Assembly: GCF_000150275.1 (NCBI RefSeq)
Contig: NW_002060948.1
Location: 2,720,180-2,784,179 of the forward strand
Length of the DNA: 64,000 nt
Direction: 5' to 3'
DNA from: Trichoplax adhaerens
Taxonomy: Eukaryota > Placozoa > Uniplacotomia > Trichoplacea > Trichoplacidae
In this document: positions 1 to 12,333 of the stretch, piece after piece
Position numbering within the stretch: position 1 is the first letter of the stretch
Layout of the letters: each line of letters opens with the position of its first letter
The notes under the pieces: generated by a model
Database searches by the model: none
What the model was told of the DNA's origin: nothing
What the model saw: only the letters and a program-made list of their open reading frames with translations
Translations under genes and position numbers: made by a program

Positions 1-1159
1 AACAAGAAATTATATGAAATAAAAAATCAATTATCATGCTATGTAAGACATCGGATACAGTAAATATAAAGAAATGAGAGAATGTGCATTATTTTAGTAT
101 CGTTATATTGCTCTTATACAATAAAATTTCGTATGCACAAATTTGACATAGACTCAAAACCTAAAATATTAATTGAAGATCTTTCAAATAGCTACAAATA
201 TTATGAAGATGATTGCACATCTTTTAATGTTTTTGTAGTGCTTCAAGCCGAAAGTTTTATCAGCTGTTCTGAGTAAAAATAATCGTACACTATATCCCGT
301 TGGATTGCATAAAACACTTTAGCTTCTATATATTTTAAGATCTGATTGAGTCTACCGTTTAGATCAAGGAAATGGTATGTATAACGTTCGTTACGTTCAT
401 TTTAGCTACAGACGACTCAAAAAATATTAGGCATACTAATTCAATCATTTCGAAGGAAAGATATGCTTAGCTGCCTGGAATATAAGTCCGTACACAGATT
501 CTATTCAATATTCATTTGCTACTTAAATTGCATTATAATGTATGATAATGCCTAGTCCTAGAAGCCGTATAAATTTATTGAATTAGGCAATCCACTAAAT
601 TTATACATCGAATTTCTTTGTTCTGCCCTTAATTGATACGATCTGAGGCGGAGTATTTACATTGCAATTAAAGACTTTTATGTTCACATACGCCAATGTA
701 GATTTAAGTGCTGACAATATGTGATATTACAGGTATGTAATTTATTCTGAATTTTAATTTTAAAGACTGTATGACTTTCCGTTAGTAAATTATTTATAAA
801 ATCTTAGCAAATGTTTTTACCTGAAATAATAAGAATGGGAAAGATGTTGTATTGATTACTTACAGTATCTTTGGAGGCTGATTGTACCATCTTTGTTATC
901 CTTAGGCCGAGGTTATAAATACATACGTACATATAAGATCTTCTAGTTGCACGAGTAGCAGCAAGTAGATTTGATTATTATTCATTTCTGATAGAATTAG
1001 TGTCTAACTCCTGCACTATTTAATCATAAACGGTATATCCTTTCGTTTCCTACTTTGACAAGGTTATCGGGTACTTAACGCTGCTCCATACAAAAATTGC
1101 TTTAAAACCAGAACACTTTTGTTTAACCTGCTACGATACGTAGAGCTATCGCATACAAT
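1..1159. other. Intergenic, nothing recognised
   Basis: AT-rich sequence with stops in all frames. The only open stretch (82-276, +, 64 codons) has no recognisable motif and no splice context. I see no exon, RNA gene or repeat that I can support. Confidence 0.6.
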
Positions 1160-1368
1160 ATGAAGTCAACTTATAATTCTCAAATGGATGGCAGTTATGC
1201 CATCAATGGTGAGGATTTATTACCTGCCGTGCATCATATCGTTAGACAGTATATTGCTTTTATTATTATCAGCACATTATTGCTTATTGCTGGTGGATTT
1301 GCTGTTAGTCCATGGGGAGGATACTTGGATTTGCATTATATGGTCAATGTTTCTGGGCACCATCCCTG
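1160..1368 (+). pseudogene. Orphan, frameshifted first exon of the four-TM family
   Basis: This stretch begins with ATG at 1160 and reads through a first transmembrane segment (FIIISTLLLIAGGFAVSP) that matches exon 1 of the neighbouring genes T1, T2 and T3. About 50 bases before a good splice donor (GTAATG at 1369) the frame slips. The family ending YGQCFWAPSL is present but in another frame, so one base appears to be missing near 1322-1330 (209 nt instead of a multiple of three). I could not find exons 2-4 between here and the start of T1 at 3252. It is therefore either a dead duplicate, an alternative first exon for T1 that cannot be translated through, or a sequencing error in a live exon. 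The family match is clear; the status is inferred. Confidence 0.65.
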
Positions 1369-3251
1369 GTAATGTTAAAATAATAATGATAGATCTTCAT
1401 CAAGTACATATTACTACGTATTATTATAGTATCTAAGTATTGTTTAACTTTCGATAGCTTTACGTCTAAAAGTTGTTGGAACCATTAGCTAAATAGTTAA
1501 GACTGACGACAGTCGGAAATCTATTTATTGATCGACTTCAAATGTTATAGTGATAGAAACTCATTACAGAATTAAATGGCACACCAATCGTTTCCTTACT
1601 AAATACCTTTTTGCTACTCGATAATACAGTATTGAAGTATCTATCGGATAGCATTGTATCATTTAACTGCTAATAATATGGTTAAACATGCTGTATTTGT
1701 GGATTCATAAATTTTGTGTTATAATACTTTTTGCTGATATTTTGGAGATTCAATTTTAGGCAGATAAGTTTATTCTTAAGCGCACAGAGCTGAGAAAAAA
1801 CTAAATAAAGCAAGAGAAAAGCTGTAGTATTTACTACTTTATAAGATTATTGTATCAGCTATGGTTGCTATAAAAATTATTTAATGCTTTTAAATCACTG
1901 CGAACGATGCATTGGCAGTATCGACTGCTCGTGTCGAATATAAATAGAGCGTAAATAATAGTGAACCAGGGACGAGATGTGCTTTATTAGATATTTCGTA
2001 GTATGATAGTTGCTATAAATTTTAAATTAATATAGCAGCTTTTTCCCGCTAAGTAAAAGAGTAAACTCGACATTTTGATAAAAAATTGATCCTTCCATCC
2101 AGAGTTCTGCGCAATCCACATAAAAGATGGATATTTCTACATAGAAGAAAATACGTATTGTCTTAACTATGATTATGGCAAGTATTAAAATAGTTGTTCC
2201 TTACTCATCTTGACATTGGATAGTTAATCGTGGAAATTGGTTTATACTTTTATTTAATAACTGTATTACGATATATTATATACGTAGAACCGTCTATGAA
2301 GGAAAGAATATAATTTATATTTCTCTTAATTTATTATACACCAATTGTTAAACTTATCGATTTCATTCGTAAATGATAATTTCTACGTACGGTCTAGTTC
2401 AAGTTCTCATAGCAGTTATTACAATTTTTTTCTTCCGGCGATACTTATTTCAAAAGCGTTTACCGATGAGTGACTAAATTACAGTCCTAAAATTATCTCG
2501 TTGACGTAGATTTGATTACTGATAAATGTTATCCACAGCATTACTTAGCAATACTAGTTTTAATTACCCTCATCACATGCGTGTATAGCCAAACCCATAA
2601 ATGAATGGAGATAAATTTTTCTTATTTTTAGTTGATCCTTTAATATCCAATTTATTCATTATATTTGGTTGCAGAAATCAAGGGCTAATCTAGCGATGTC
2701 TAGAACCACTTCATCAAATAGGTGTAATAATAGAAAATATTTTAAATTAGGTTTTATCAACCTTTACATACGTCATAAACCGTAGGGTGCAACTAGTGGG
2801 ATCATGTAATATTTTCAATGAATTGAACTTACGCAAGAATTTTGTTTCTTTAAGATGCGGATTACGCTGAGTTTTAATGTCGGAGTGATTAATAGCTACT
2901 GTTAGTAGATGGATATAAGGTGTGGCGCGTGATTTACGTGTACTGATTACCTAAAAGGGATTCTATAAATGGATTTAAAATAATGAGGTTTTTATTTAAC
3001 AATCATAAAAGAATTTTTCTTTTCTTAACAGGGGTGGCCCCAGGTTGCGAAATTGAATTGTAAAGAAACTATTATTGAAAGTTTTGGACCATCGGAATGT
3101 AGACTGTATAAATTAGTTAGTAGTTGATGATTAGTAGCATTTCCTAAAATCACGGCTAAGATACACTGTTATTAAAACAGAGGTTAAGAGGACTAATCAT
3201 TCGGAGAATTCTTGCTTCTTGAGACAAAACTCTTTCGTTATTTATTGTATT
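1369..3251. other. Intergenic or upstream region, nothing recognised
   Basis: I searched this stretch for the small second exon and the TM3-TM4 exon expected after the orphan exon at 1160 and found neither. No repeats stand out; AT-rich. Confidence 0.55.
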
Positions 3252-5496
3252 ATGGCAACTGTAATTCAAGCTCAACCCAATGTTGATCAAAATGCAGTCA
3301 TGATACCACTGGTAGCATCAATGATACGTGTTGCAAGGCAGTCTATTGCTTGCCTTATTTTAGGCATAATTTTGATCATTGCTGGAGGAGTTGCTTATTC
3401 TTCCGTTGGTATCTATTTGCTAGGTATAACGAGTTATTTTCACTGTTTCTGGGCCGGAGCACTAGTGAGTCTGATTAATTAAACTTTGATAAGATGTGAT
3501 GAGCATGCTAGTTCATGCGGTACCGGTAGTCAATTGTACAATTTCTTCAATAGTATCAAAAATTAAGAAATACTTTTTTTTGCGAGAGTCATAACTACGT
3601 AGCAGTGATTTATCACTCAATTTACGGTATTAATGAAGCTATCCATCACGAATAACTTAAAAATAATGTAAGAAGTGTGTTTCTAAAATAGCTTAGTTTA
3701 CATACTGTTTTTATGTAATCAATTAATTATCGTTCGAAATTATATTTTTATAAATTCATAGATAGTTTTCGTTAGGAGATTTTTTCTTGTATATCTGAAG
3801 TGCTATAAATTATTCAACTTTTGATGACGGCCTATAAATAGTTGCATAGAATTGATTCATTTGTCGTCTTAATTTAAACAAAATAGTTTTAGTCTTTGTC
3901 AACAACCAGATCAGTAATTTATCATTCCCTATAAAAAAAACATTATACCTTCTGAAGTTGTTAAAACAATTAATAAAATAACTAACAATGAATCAGAGAT
4001 TTTTTATAACTTTCGTTCATTTTAAAGTAGTCTTAAAAGAAATCTTCCAGTTTTACATGTGTAGATTTTAGTAGCAATAACAATTAGCTTACAATAATAG
4101 CTTTAACTCTGACTAAATAATTTGATGCAGTGTGGCAATATACATGAACAGATATTACAAATGCATTTTAATTGAACATGCTTGATTTGTGTTATTTATT
4201 TAAAATCTGATCAATGTTATTCAGTATGTTGAGCGTGTTGAATAAAAGAGAATTGAACTTATATCTTGTAATGGATAATGTAATATTCAATGTTTCCATG
4301 TATAATTGATAAGCGTGGTCTATTTCTTCTAAAGTGGTCGTTGAAGGTAATCTTTAATTACGAAATGGCTTGACAACTATTTATTAATCGCTCTCTTGTT
4401 AGATGATAATTTCCTCTTCACTTGGTATCGCGACTTATATCAACATCACTAAGTTTTCACGAGATGTGGTAAGTAAACTAGCTCGATTACAGTATATCCT
4501 TATTTCTGATATGCATGACATATTGTTCATTAAAGAGGTGAGTTAGACCTATTACTGCAAGTATGCTTAGAAATTATTAATATGACCATTTTATTCATGT
4601 TGAATGAATAAATGCTCAATATCATTAGGCTACTATTCACTTGGCATTCCTCATTCTTGGCATGCTGGCAGCACTTGCAGGGATTATATTTAGTGCTATT
4701 AACCTTTCAGGTGCAGCATACCTCTTTCAGAGTAGTGCCTTACGCAACGTAGGGATTGGAAGCTTATGTACCAATAGTGTGGTCATAGTGTTTTACATCA
4801 TTTACATATCTTACTGCATTTATCATATAATCGTTTACTCTCGTACCTTGCGGATGGTACCTAAAGTGAAGAATGGTCAGGTAAATCAAAGAATAGTTGT
4901 ATGTGTATCAATAATTTAAGGTTCAAGTTTGATTAATAATGCGAACAAAACAAGAAAGAAATATTTTTGTCGAATAAAGTTTCAATGAAGGCTTACTTGC
5001 GATTGAAAGTGATACTAGTAGTTATCACAATTATTTCTCGCTTTGAGTCCATTAATTGTAATCAATCGATGATTACTGCCAAAATTATTAAATTTGTTGT
5101 ATATAAAATGTATCTATAAGTGTATACCTGAATACATATATTAATAGTAGTAGCAATTGTGGCTCCTGTATTAAGATCATCGCAGATATAATAAGTAATG
5201 CTTTCAAGTGAAGTTTCAACTTAGTAATTTATTAATAGCGATAATGCGTGCCTATCTTCAGTATGTAAATTCTTTCTTTCTAGAAACAATTCATTGAGGA
5301 AGGAGAGATAGTTTTATCCAATCAATCAGGCGTGAATCAACCAGGATATCAAGTTGCACAACCAACAACGTACGTGGAAACACGAGTTTTATCCAATCAA
5401 TCAGGCATGAATCAACCAGGATATCAAGTTGCACAATCACCAATGTACGTGGAAACAAGAGGAGAACCCGAGAATGAGAAAAGTTCGACATTTTAA
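3252..5496 (+). CDS. Four-transmembrane protein T1 (MS4A/CD20-like topology)
   Basis: Exons 3252..3464, 4403..4468, 4629..4880 and 5284..5496, all phase 0, give 247 residues. TM1 is about residues 31-50 (SIACLILGIILIIAGG), TM2 starts at YFHCFWAGAL (about 62) and runs across the 22-codon exon 2 (MIISSSLGIATY), TM3 is in the start of exon 3 (IHLAFLILGMLAALAGI) and TM4 near its end. Both ends should be cytoplasmic. Exon 4 encodes a polar tail with two 25-residue repeats (NQSGxNQPGYQVAQ) from a 75-bp tandem duplication at 5311-5460. The start is the first ATG in frame with TM1; the longer open frame from 3219 lacks ATG. It is a paralogue of T2, T3 and T4. The topology and the G-x-x-G in TM2 resemble the vertebrate MS4A/CD20 and TMEM176 tetraspans; exact membership is not proven and the function is unknown. 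Confidence 0.8.
5311..5460 (+). repeat. 75-bp coding tandem duplication in T1 tail
   Basis: Two copies of a 75-bp unit (5311-5385 and 5386-5460), in frame, differ at only a few positions. They encode two 25-residue copies of a Gln/Asn/Gly/Tyr-rich segment of the cytoplasmic tail. The near identity points to a recent duplication inside the exon. Confidence 0.85.
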
Positions 5497-6727
5497 ATGA
5501 TGATCTTTTTTTATATAATTCATTGGATAATTTATACTGTGTACCGCTATACAAATAATAATATAAGAAATAGCTTCGGGACACCATGAAATCTAGTTTA
5601 CTTATCGTTGAGTTTTAAAGCTAGTTCTTTCTACATTAATTTACATCATTAGTAATCTATTCCCATACATGTACAATGTACATTGTACAGTATATCCGTC
5701 GCAGTGAGCTTAATGAAATAAATTGTTTAGAAGTTGATCTAGTGTGCTGTCCTATCTAAGTCTATTTGTGTGATACCTTCCAATCGTGATCGTTCATCGT
5801 AGAGTTTATTGAAAATTCTTCTCATCTATGTTTATAGTATGGTTGAGGGGGGGGGGAAGGAATTAATCGCATTATTACATGCTATCTATCTTTAATAGCG
5901 TTGATCCTATTCCATCTACAACATGCAAGAGCAATTTAGACCACTTCAATAGATGCGTAGATTGATATGTATTAGGCTATAAAAGAAGACTAATAGAAGG
6001 TTCAAGTTGGTTTATTAACCGTATCGTAATAACAAAAAAGTTCAATCTACTGTTGCTACTACGGAATAGGTATATACTGTAAGTAGCGCCATCGGAATGG
6101 TGCAAAAAATTAGTCCGCCCGATATTGTACGTATACTATATACCGTATATATATACTGTATATGTCACGTATATAGTGTAGAATATTAATTAAACATAGC
6201 CAGCATTCAAAATTGACCTTGCATTTATGAAACAAAGTATCACGAGCAGGGTCATTTTGCTGGCAATGAGAAGGTTAATGTCAGAAAACCAACGGTATAC
6301 GCGTATATTGCATGCATAGCCGTATATCGCATCATCGCGGACACCTACAGATGCAATTTCAGCGCCAAATTCCCAATAGCACTCTGTTGTAGACTACAGT
6401 TATTTTCGCCAACAAAGTTGGCGGATTGAAACTCTGATTATATCATTCGAATCAGTGATTTTAAGAATGATGAGCAGTCAATGGAGTATTTTTTAAAATT
6501 GGGGATAAAGATGTGCAAAATTGAGTGTAGACTGTTGGAATTTTGTTTTGAATGGAGGCTTACTTAGGTAGTTCAGTAAGCGTACTGTGTAAGTTTTCAA
6601 TTTTTGAATATTTTATGGAGTTTTTTCGGTTAACTCTATGCGATAGCCCTACTGAGAAGAAGCTTGCCAGTACTAGACTACCAGTGAGTGAGTCACTACT
6701 AGTTGACCGGAGGACTAGGTACTAGTA
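5497..6727. other. Intergenic between T1 and the 7-kb repeat block
   Basis: No gene seen. It holds a run of ten G at 5847-5856, a very AT/TATA-rich stretch around 6120-6185, and a short perfect hairpin at 6407-6423 (CGCCAAC, loop AAA, GTTGGCG). None has an assignable role. Confidence 0.55.
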
Positions 6728-7770
6728 GGTAGTACGACATCAAGGACGAGCGGACATCGGACATCGGATTTCTGTTGTCCATCAGTCCATCAACAATAGT
6801 TAACAACAATAGCTGTACAGTACTTGTACAGTACAGTGTACAGTACACTGTACAGTACGGCGGGATAAGTGATTTGTACTGTAGGTGTACTGTACAGTAC
6901 TGTAGTGTACAGTACACTGTACAGTACTGTACTGTACTGTATTGTGATGGCTGTGATCATTGTGATGACTAAGTAGTACGACATCAAGGACGAACGGACA
7001 TCGGACATCGGATTTATGTTGTCCATGAACAATAGCTGTACAGTACAGTACTGTACAGTATGGCGGGATACTCCCAGAGTGATTTGTATTGTTTTGTGAT
7101 GACTTCGTACTGTACTGGAGTTCCGAGAGAAAATTCTCCCACAACTCCCTGATTCTGAGCATGTGCAGAGTATGCCTCCAAGACAGTTTTCTTCCCTTGA
7201 TCATCAAGAATGAAATTAGCATCGGGAACTGGATTCTTTCTTGATAGTGTCAATAGAAATAGGATAGTATAGGGTTAGCTATAGTACAGTACAAGTAGCA
7301 GAGAGCTGGGCAAAGTATCCCTAGAGAGCGTGTAGTTTATTATAAAAAACTTTTATATTTTATTGTGATAGCTGTGATGACTAGGTAGTACGACATCGAG
7401 GACGAGCGGACATCGGACATCGGATTTATGTTGTCCATGAAACAATAGCTGTACAGTACTGTGTACTGTACTGTACAGTATGGCGGGATACTCCCAGAGT
7501 GATTTGTACTGTTTTGTGATGACTTCGTACTGTACTGGAGTTCCGAGAGAAAATTCTCCCACAACTCCCTGATTCTGAGCATGTGCAGAGTATGCCTCCA
7601 AGACAGTTTTCTTCCCTTGATCATCAAGAATGAAATTAGCATCGGGAACTGGATTCTTTCTTGATAGTGTCAATAGAAATAGGATACTATAGGGTTAGCT
7701 ATAGTACAAGTAGTAGAGAGCTGGCTAAAGTATCCCTAGAGAGCGTAAAGTTTATTATAAAAGACTATTA
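6728..7770. repeat. Tandem repeat block with TACWG runs; 420-bp duplication
   Basis: A unit beginning near GTACGACATC occurs three times (about 6730, 6974 and 7386). The second and third units lie in register at an offset of exactly 420 bases: sequence from about 7081 to 7265 matches 7501-7685 almost base for base (I see about two mismatches). Between the unit parts are runs of the pentamer TACWG. Each of the two long copies contains the same minus-strand open frame (VLEAYSAHAQ, VVGEFSLGTP) of roughly 60 codons that looks more protein-like than its surroundings. No splice signals or start make it a gene. Origin unknown; possibly a captured gene fragment inside a mobile or satellite unit. Confidence 0.8.
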
Positions 7771-8032
7771 TATCCTTTACTGATCCATTCTGCGCATACT
7801 GATCGTACAGTGCTGTACTTGGAAGAGAGTAGCAAGCGCGATACAGTTCCCAAAGTTATTTATTGATAGAATAAAGCTGTTGTACTGTACAATTAGTGTC
7901 TACTCATTGCGATACTGTATATATTTCAAATCTTCCTTCTTGTAAACTTATTCAACGTCATCGATTCATCACTTTGACTACATCATCCAGTTTTTCTACC
8001 ATATTAGAGACGTACATGTGTCAGACAATTCA
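7771..8032. other. Upstream region of T2
   Basis: Short AT-rich stretch with two isolated TACTG/TACAG runs (about 7806-7820 and 7880-7890) immediately before the first exon of T2. No promoter motif can be named. Confidence 0.5.
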
Positions 8033-10914
8033 ATGGCGATTGTTATTACCAATTCTCCTGCTGAAGTAAGGCAGAATAATGCCCAAAGAGCCAAGTTAAT
8101 GTTGTCCATGAGACGGATTGGGAAAGAAGCGGTCTCCTTCGTCGTTGTAGGCATTTTATTACTCATTACTGGCGGAATTGCTTTTAGTCCTGCTAGGGTT
8201 TACTTGGATGGAGTAGTGACTTACGGCCACTGTTTTTGGGTAGCTATACCGGTAAGTAAAACAGATGATAAGATCATAACAACGCTACCGATACAGTAAA
8301 GGATTAATTTCAACTGTTGTTGATATAATATGCAAGATAATACAATAAAAGACAACTTTTACTTCCAACACCTAATATCATGTCTACTGGGGGATAGCGG
8401 TCTATTTTCAATCTACCTTGACCAACACAATCGACAAAGAATTGAAAATAATTTTTCATTACTGTGCAGTATACTAGATGTTTTTCTTACATTGATTCTC
8501 CTTCCTTCACTTGACAATACAGTAAGACGTATTGCCACAACTCCATTCAACCAATAACAACGATTCGATTGATTAGAGTAACATTCGTCCATAATGATGA
8601 TATATTGCTGTAGTCCTTGTTTGAATTCAATTTCGAAATAGTGTTGATGCCGTCAGTTGTACACGTATTAACACCCCTGCTGCTTGGATAGATGGGACTA
8701 ACAATATTCAATTAGACTCTTATTTTGATGAACGATATTCTGTACCGTACAGTGCAATCATTGATGAAGCAATAAAATTTGATTCTTTATTTAATTAATA
8801 GTTTTCTTTTTTAGCGCATTCAAACATGACTTACTTAGCGGTACGGTCAAAAATTACATTTTAAGAATCAGAATAGAAATGTACAATGACTGCCATAATT
8901 GGTATTACTTTCGCGGCAATGAATAGAAAAGCAACTGTGACTAACTTATTCGTACCGTTGAGAAGATAGCATAAAATCAATCAAATAAAAGGTTACATCT
9001 AATGTTGATATTGTCGTTGTGATCGATTAAAAGCTTAGTAACCACTGTACTGTACTGTATCTTAGGGGAATTACCTAGTGTGAAAATAATTACTGAATTT
9101 ACCAGTATAACTTATCAACTTCCAATGTTGATTGAACCCTCATACTTATTTGCCGATATGCTTACATACACTCAAATAAACTAATCGTAACAAAAATACA
9201 GCCAATTCTAGTTCAAACTCATCGTAACATTTCCCTTGACTTTCTTCGACTCTTAATATTATAAACTACACTACAGCTAATTGTACAACCTTCTAACTTA
9301 GTGCTGCATTTGCAAGTGAATAATTTCGAAACTGTCTTCTATGCGATCTTTACCGTCCATGGAATAATTCATTCTATTATAATTCTACCATACTGTAGTA
9401 TTGATTAGTGCAATGTGAAAGCATTAATCACTGGTTATTTATTAATACTGCTATTCATTTAACATACAGTTAAATAAATATCATTCGAGTATGATGGACT
9501 AATTTTGCGATTCAGTATTCAAAATTATTCAATTGGCAAAGCAATCAAATTTAAGCTAATGTAACGATGATCGCTATCGAAGTCGTTAGATTGTAGATTT
9601 ACTCAAATCAGCATTTCAGCAATCCATTTATGGCTAATTTTGGGGTAAAAAATAAAGTTTCTATTGTAGTAGTTCTGATCATGAATACTTTGTCGTAGTT
9701 ACTCGGCACTATTTTCTAGATATTAACATACTCATTAGAGTGTATTAAAGTATTAAATGGAGAGGAAGTTAGCTATATCAAATCAATATTTTATACTAAC
9801 CATCGCAGATACCCAATTTTTCTACTATTTACTATTATCTTTGCAACTGTTAATGACTGTACTTACTGCACTTTCGTTTTCAATGGAAATGCTGTTAAGT
9901 TACATGCTAAATACTAGCTTTCATTACATGTTGTCAGTTTGTCAGTATCGATAATTTGTCTTCATCAAATACTACTTAGCCGCTATTGCATTTAATTTTA
10001 ATGAATGACCACACAACTTAGTATTAATAATAAATTACATATACTTAATCTAGATGATTGTCGCTGGTGCCTTTGGAATAGCGACATATAACCACGGAAA
10101 TTATCGACGAAAGATGGTATGATAAATTTCATAAGATCTATGTTTGCTTATTGAATGTTACAAAAGTAGTAAAATATCCACCTAAGTTAAATTTTATTTT
10201 ATCTTGCAAACGGTTGTATTAAGGGAAACTATTTTTTGTTAATTCAATAATTCATATCTACTATCGATGGATGCAAAATTCAAGATGAATACTTTCTATA
10301 TAGATTTTATCGATTTCGGTCTGCTGATGCTATGCTTTTACTTCATTACTTTATAATGGACTGATAGGTTATTCCGCATTTAGTTTTTCTTATTGCCAGT
10401 ATGGCGGCCTCAATCGGTGGAATGGTTATTTTAGGCGTCAATATTTACCACTTTATTCAAAGGGCACAACAAGGTCATATCAAATCTATCACTGCCCTTG
10501 GTATAAATATTGCTGTCTTGATTGTATATGTTGGATATTTCTTCACGGGGCTTTACTGCGTCGTAGTATTTTCACGAATTGCAAAAAGTCCGCATATGGC
10601 GTCGGTTAGTACTCAAATAAGCAGATACTTAATGCGCGTATATAATGCGGTATGGGTTGTAAGATCTGTAGTAATAGTTTTATTAAATCGCAGTTGAAAT
10701 AATTCCAATCTAATCTTATTATTGAATATTGTAGATGCAACCGGAGCAGGAACAGATTCCGTTTCAACTAACTAGCAATCAATTGCGTATTGGGCAACAA
10801 GACGATCTTTCGCAGCCTCCGCCATCTTACGCAGAGTTACAATTGCATCATAGCGATCCTCCACCTTACGAACAACAGATAGATAGCTTACAGCAGAAGG
10901 ATTCCGCTGCTTAG
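8033..10914 (+). CDS. Four-transmembrane protein T2 with PPxY-type tail
   Basis: Exons 8033..8251, 10054..10116, 10368..10604 and 10735..10914, all phase 0, give 232 residues. TM1 is FVVVGILLLITGGIAFSP, TM2 begins YGHCFWVAIP and continues in the 21-codon exon 2 (MIVAGAFGIATYNHGNYRRK), TM3 is HLVFLIASMAASIGGMVIL and TM4 IAVLIVYVGYFFTGLYCVVV. The last exon encodes a soluble tail with PPPSYAEL and PPPYEQQ. PPxY motifs are known ligands of WW domains, for instance in NEDD4-type ubiquitin ligases, so turnover or sorting of this protein may be controlled that way (inference). I chose ATG 8033; the frame continues upstream only to a GTG. Intron 1 (8252-10053) holds no other recognised exon. Paralogue of T1, T3 and T4. 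Confidence 0.8.
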
Positions 10915-12333
10915 CTAGAAGATATTATGTTAAGAAATTGACGTTTGCTGATTGTTTTATTAACGCCTAACTTTCCTTTCTCTTTGTAAAGGAGTAATTG
11001 ATGAAGGCTTGTATCATTTTCTCTACGACTAGAATCAGTCATAGACTGATAAACAACTTAAAAAATAATTTATTAATTATACTTGTAAAGATTATAATTT
11101 ATTACAGATATAAAGTTTTCATGCAGCTGTGCACAGTTCTTAAAATGAATAATGCCCTATACTATTTCTTATGACGATAATTTAAAATTTTTAGTTAGTA
11201 TTATAATGTTAGTAATTATCGTAAATCGATAATTCTGAGCAGAAAGCTACGTAAACTATCTGTATTGTCATTGATTTTAAATTTCGGGCTAAAAATTATA
11301 TAGTGAATTGATAAGTTTATATTTGCACCTTCTTGTAACAACATTTCGAATATTGTAAACTATACACATGTGCTGATTCTATCTCAGATATATACTATAT
11401 ATATCTTGCAATCAGTAGGCAAAGCAACTAATAAAATATATAACAACTTCTCTATCTACTATTGTTTTCTTGTTTCTTACTTTTAATTTTGTAGATCGTT
11501 ACCGATACTTTTCTTTAATTTAACTCCTAATTAGGCATTGTTAATTAATTATAAAAGTAGATTTACTATTACGAACGATATTATACGCGTATGTACAACT
11601 TTACGCTGTCAATATAGCTTTGCAAAAGTTTTTACGGACCCAACACTAAGTTGACCGTGTATGTACACATTTCACAGTATGTAGATGGGTATAACTTTAA
11701 ATACTGTATATGATATGATAACTTATTAGTTATTCACTATCGATCAACAGTAGTCCGGTCTTGCTTATACCCTTTAAGATTCAGACCGCTTGTGAACTGC
11801 TGCGAAACTTAATTTCAATCCTTTTATGTATGCTTGAATTTAAGGTAAAGTGGAATATTTATGGTATAAGGAAACATAATTTTTACGCGCAAGTTAAATC
11901 AGGCTAGTAATAATTAATAAATGAATTTGTATAGAGCTGATTACGGCTTAATATGAAGATTCGTAAATTAGTTAAGTGATTAAAATGGCATCGAGCTGCA
12001 GTATGATGTAAGACAAACAATCCTTGCCCTTATCATGGAAACATCATTTATCATGAAACTTGTAAATTCTTTATTTACTCAATCATACACAAGATGGACA
12101 AATATTAAAGCTCTTTTTTAATTATAAAAAGAGCACGATGACGTTTAAAACTAAAAAAGAAAGTATTAATTTGTATTTTAATTTGCTAACTAAATACAGA
12201 CCTATCATGGTACGTTGTTGTAACCTATACTAAGTAACGGTAACTGAATAGGAATTTTTAATCAAAGTAAATAAATGTCCTTGTTTCCAACTTTTAACAT
12301 GATTATAAGTACCACAATATACGTACTAACTAA
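10915..12333. other. Convergent intergenic region between T2 and T3
   Basis: The 3' ends of T2 (+) and T3 (-) face each other here. AT-rich, stops in all frames, no repeats of note apart from short TATA-like stretches near 11390. I see no gene. Confidence 0.6.

Noticed and set aside
6699-7032. Several overlapping Tyr/Cys/Val-rich frames on both strands
   Set aside because: They are translations of TACWG runs (Tyr-Cys-Thr-Val-Gln composition) and appear on all frames and both strands.
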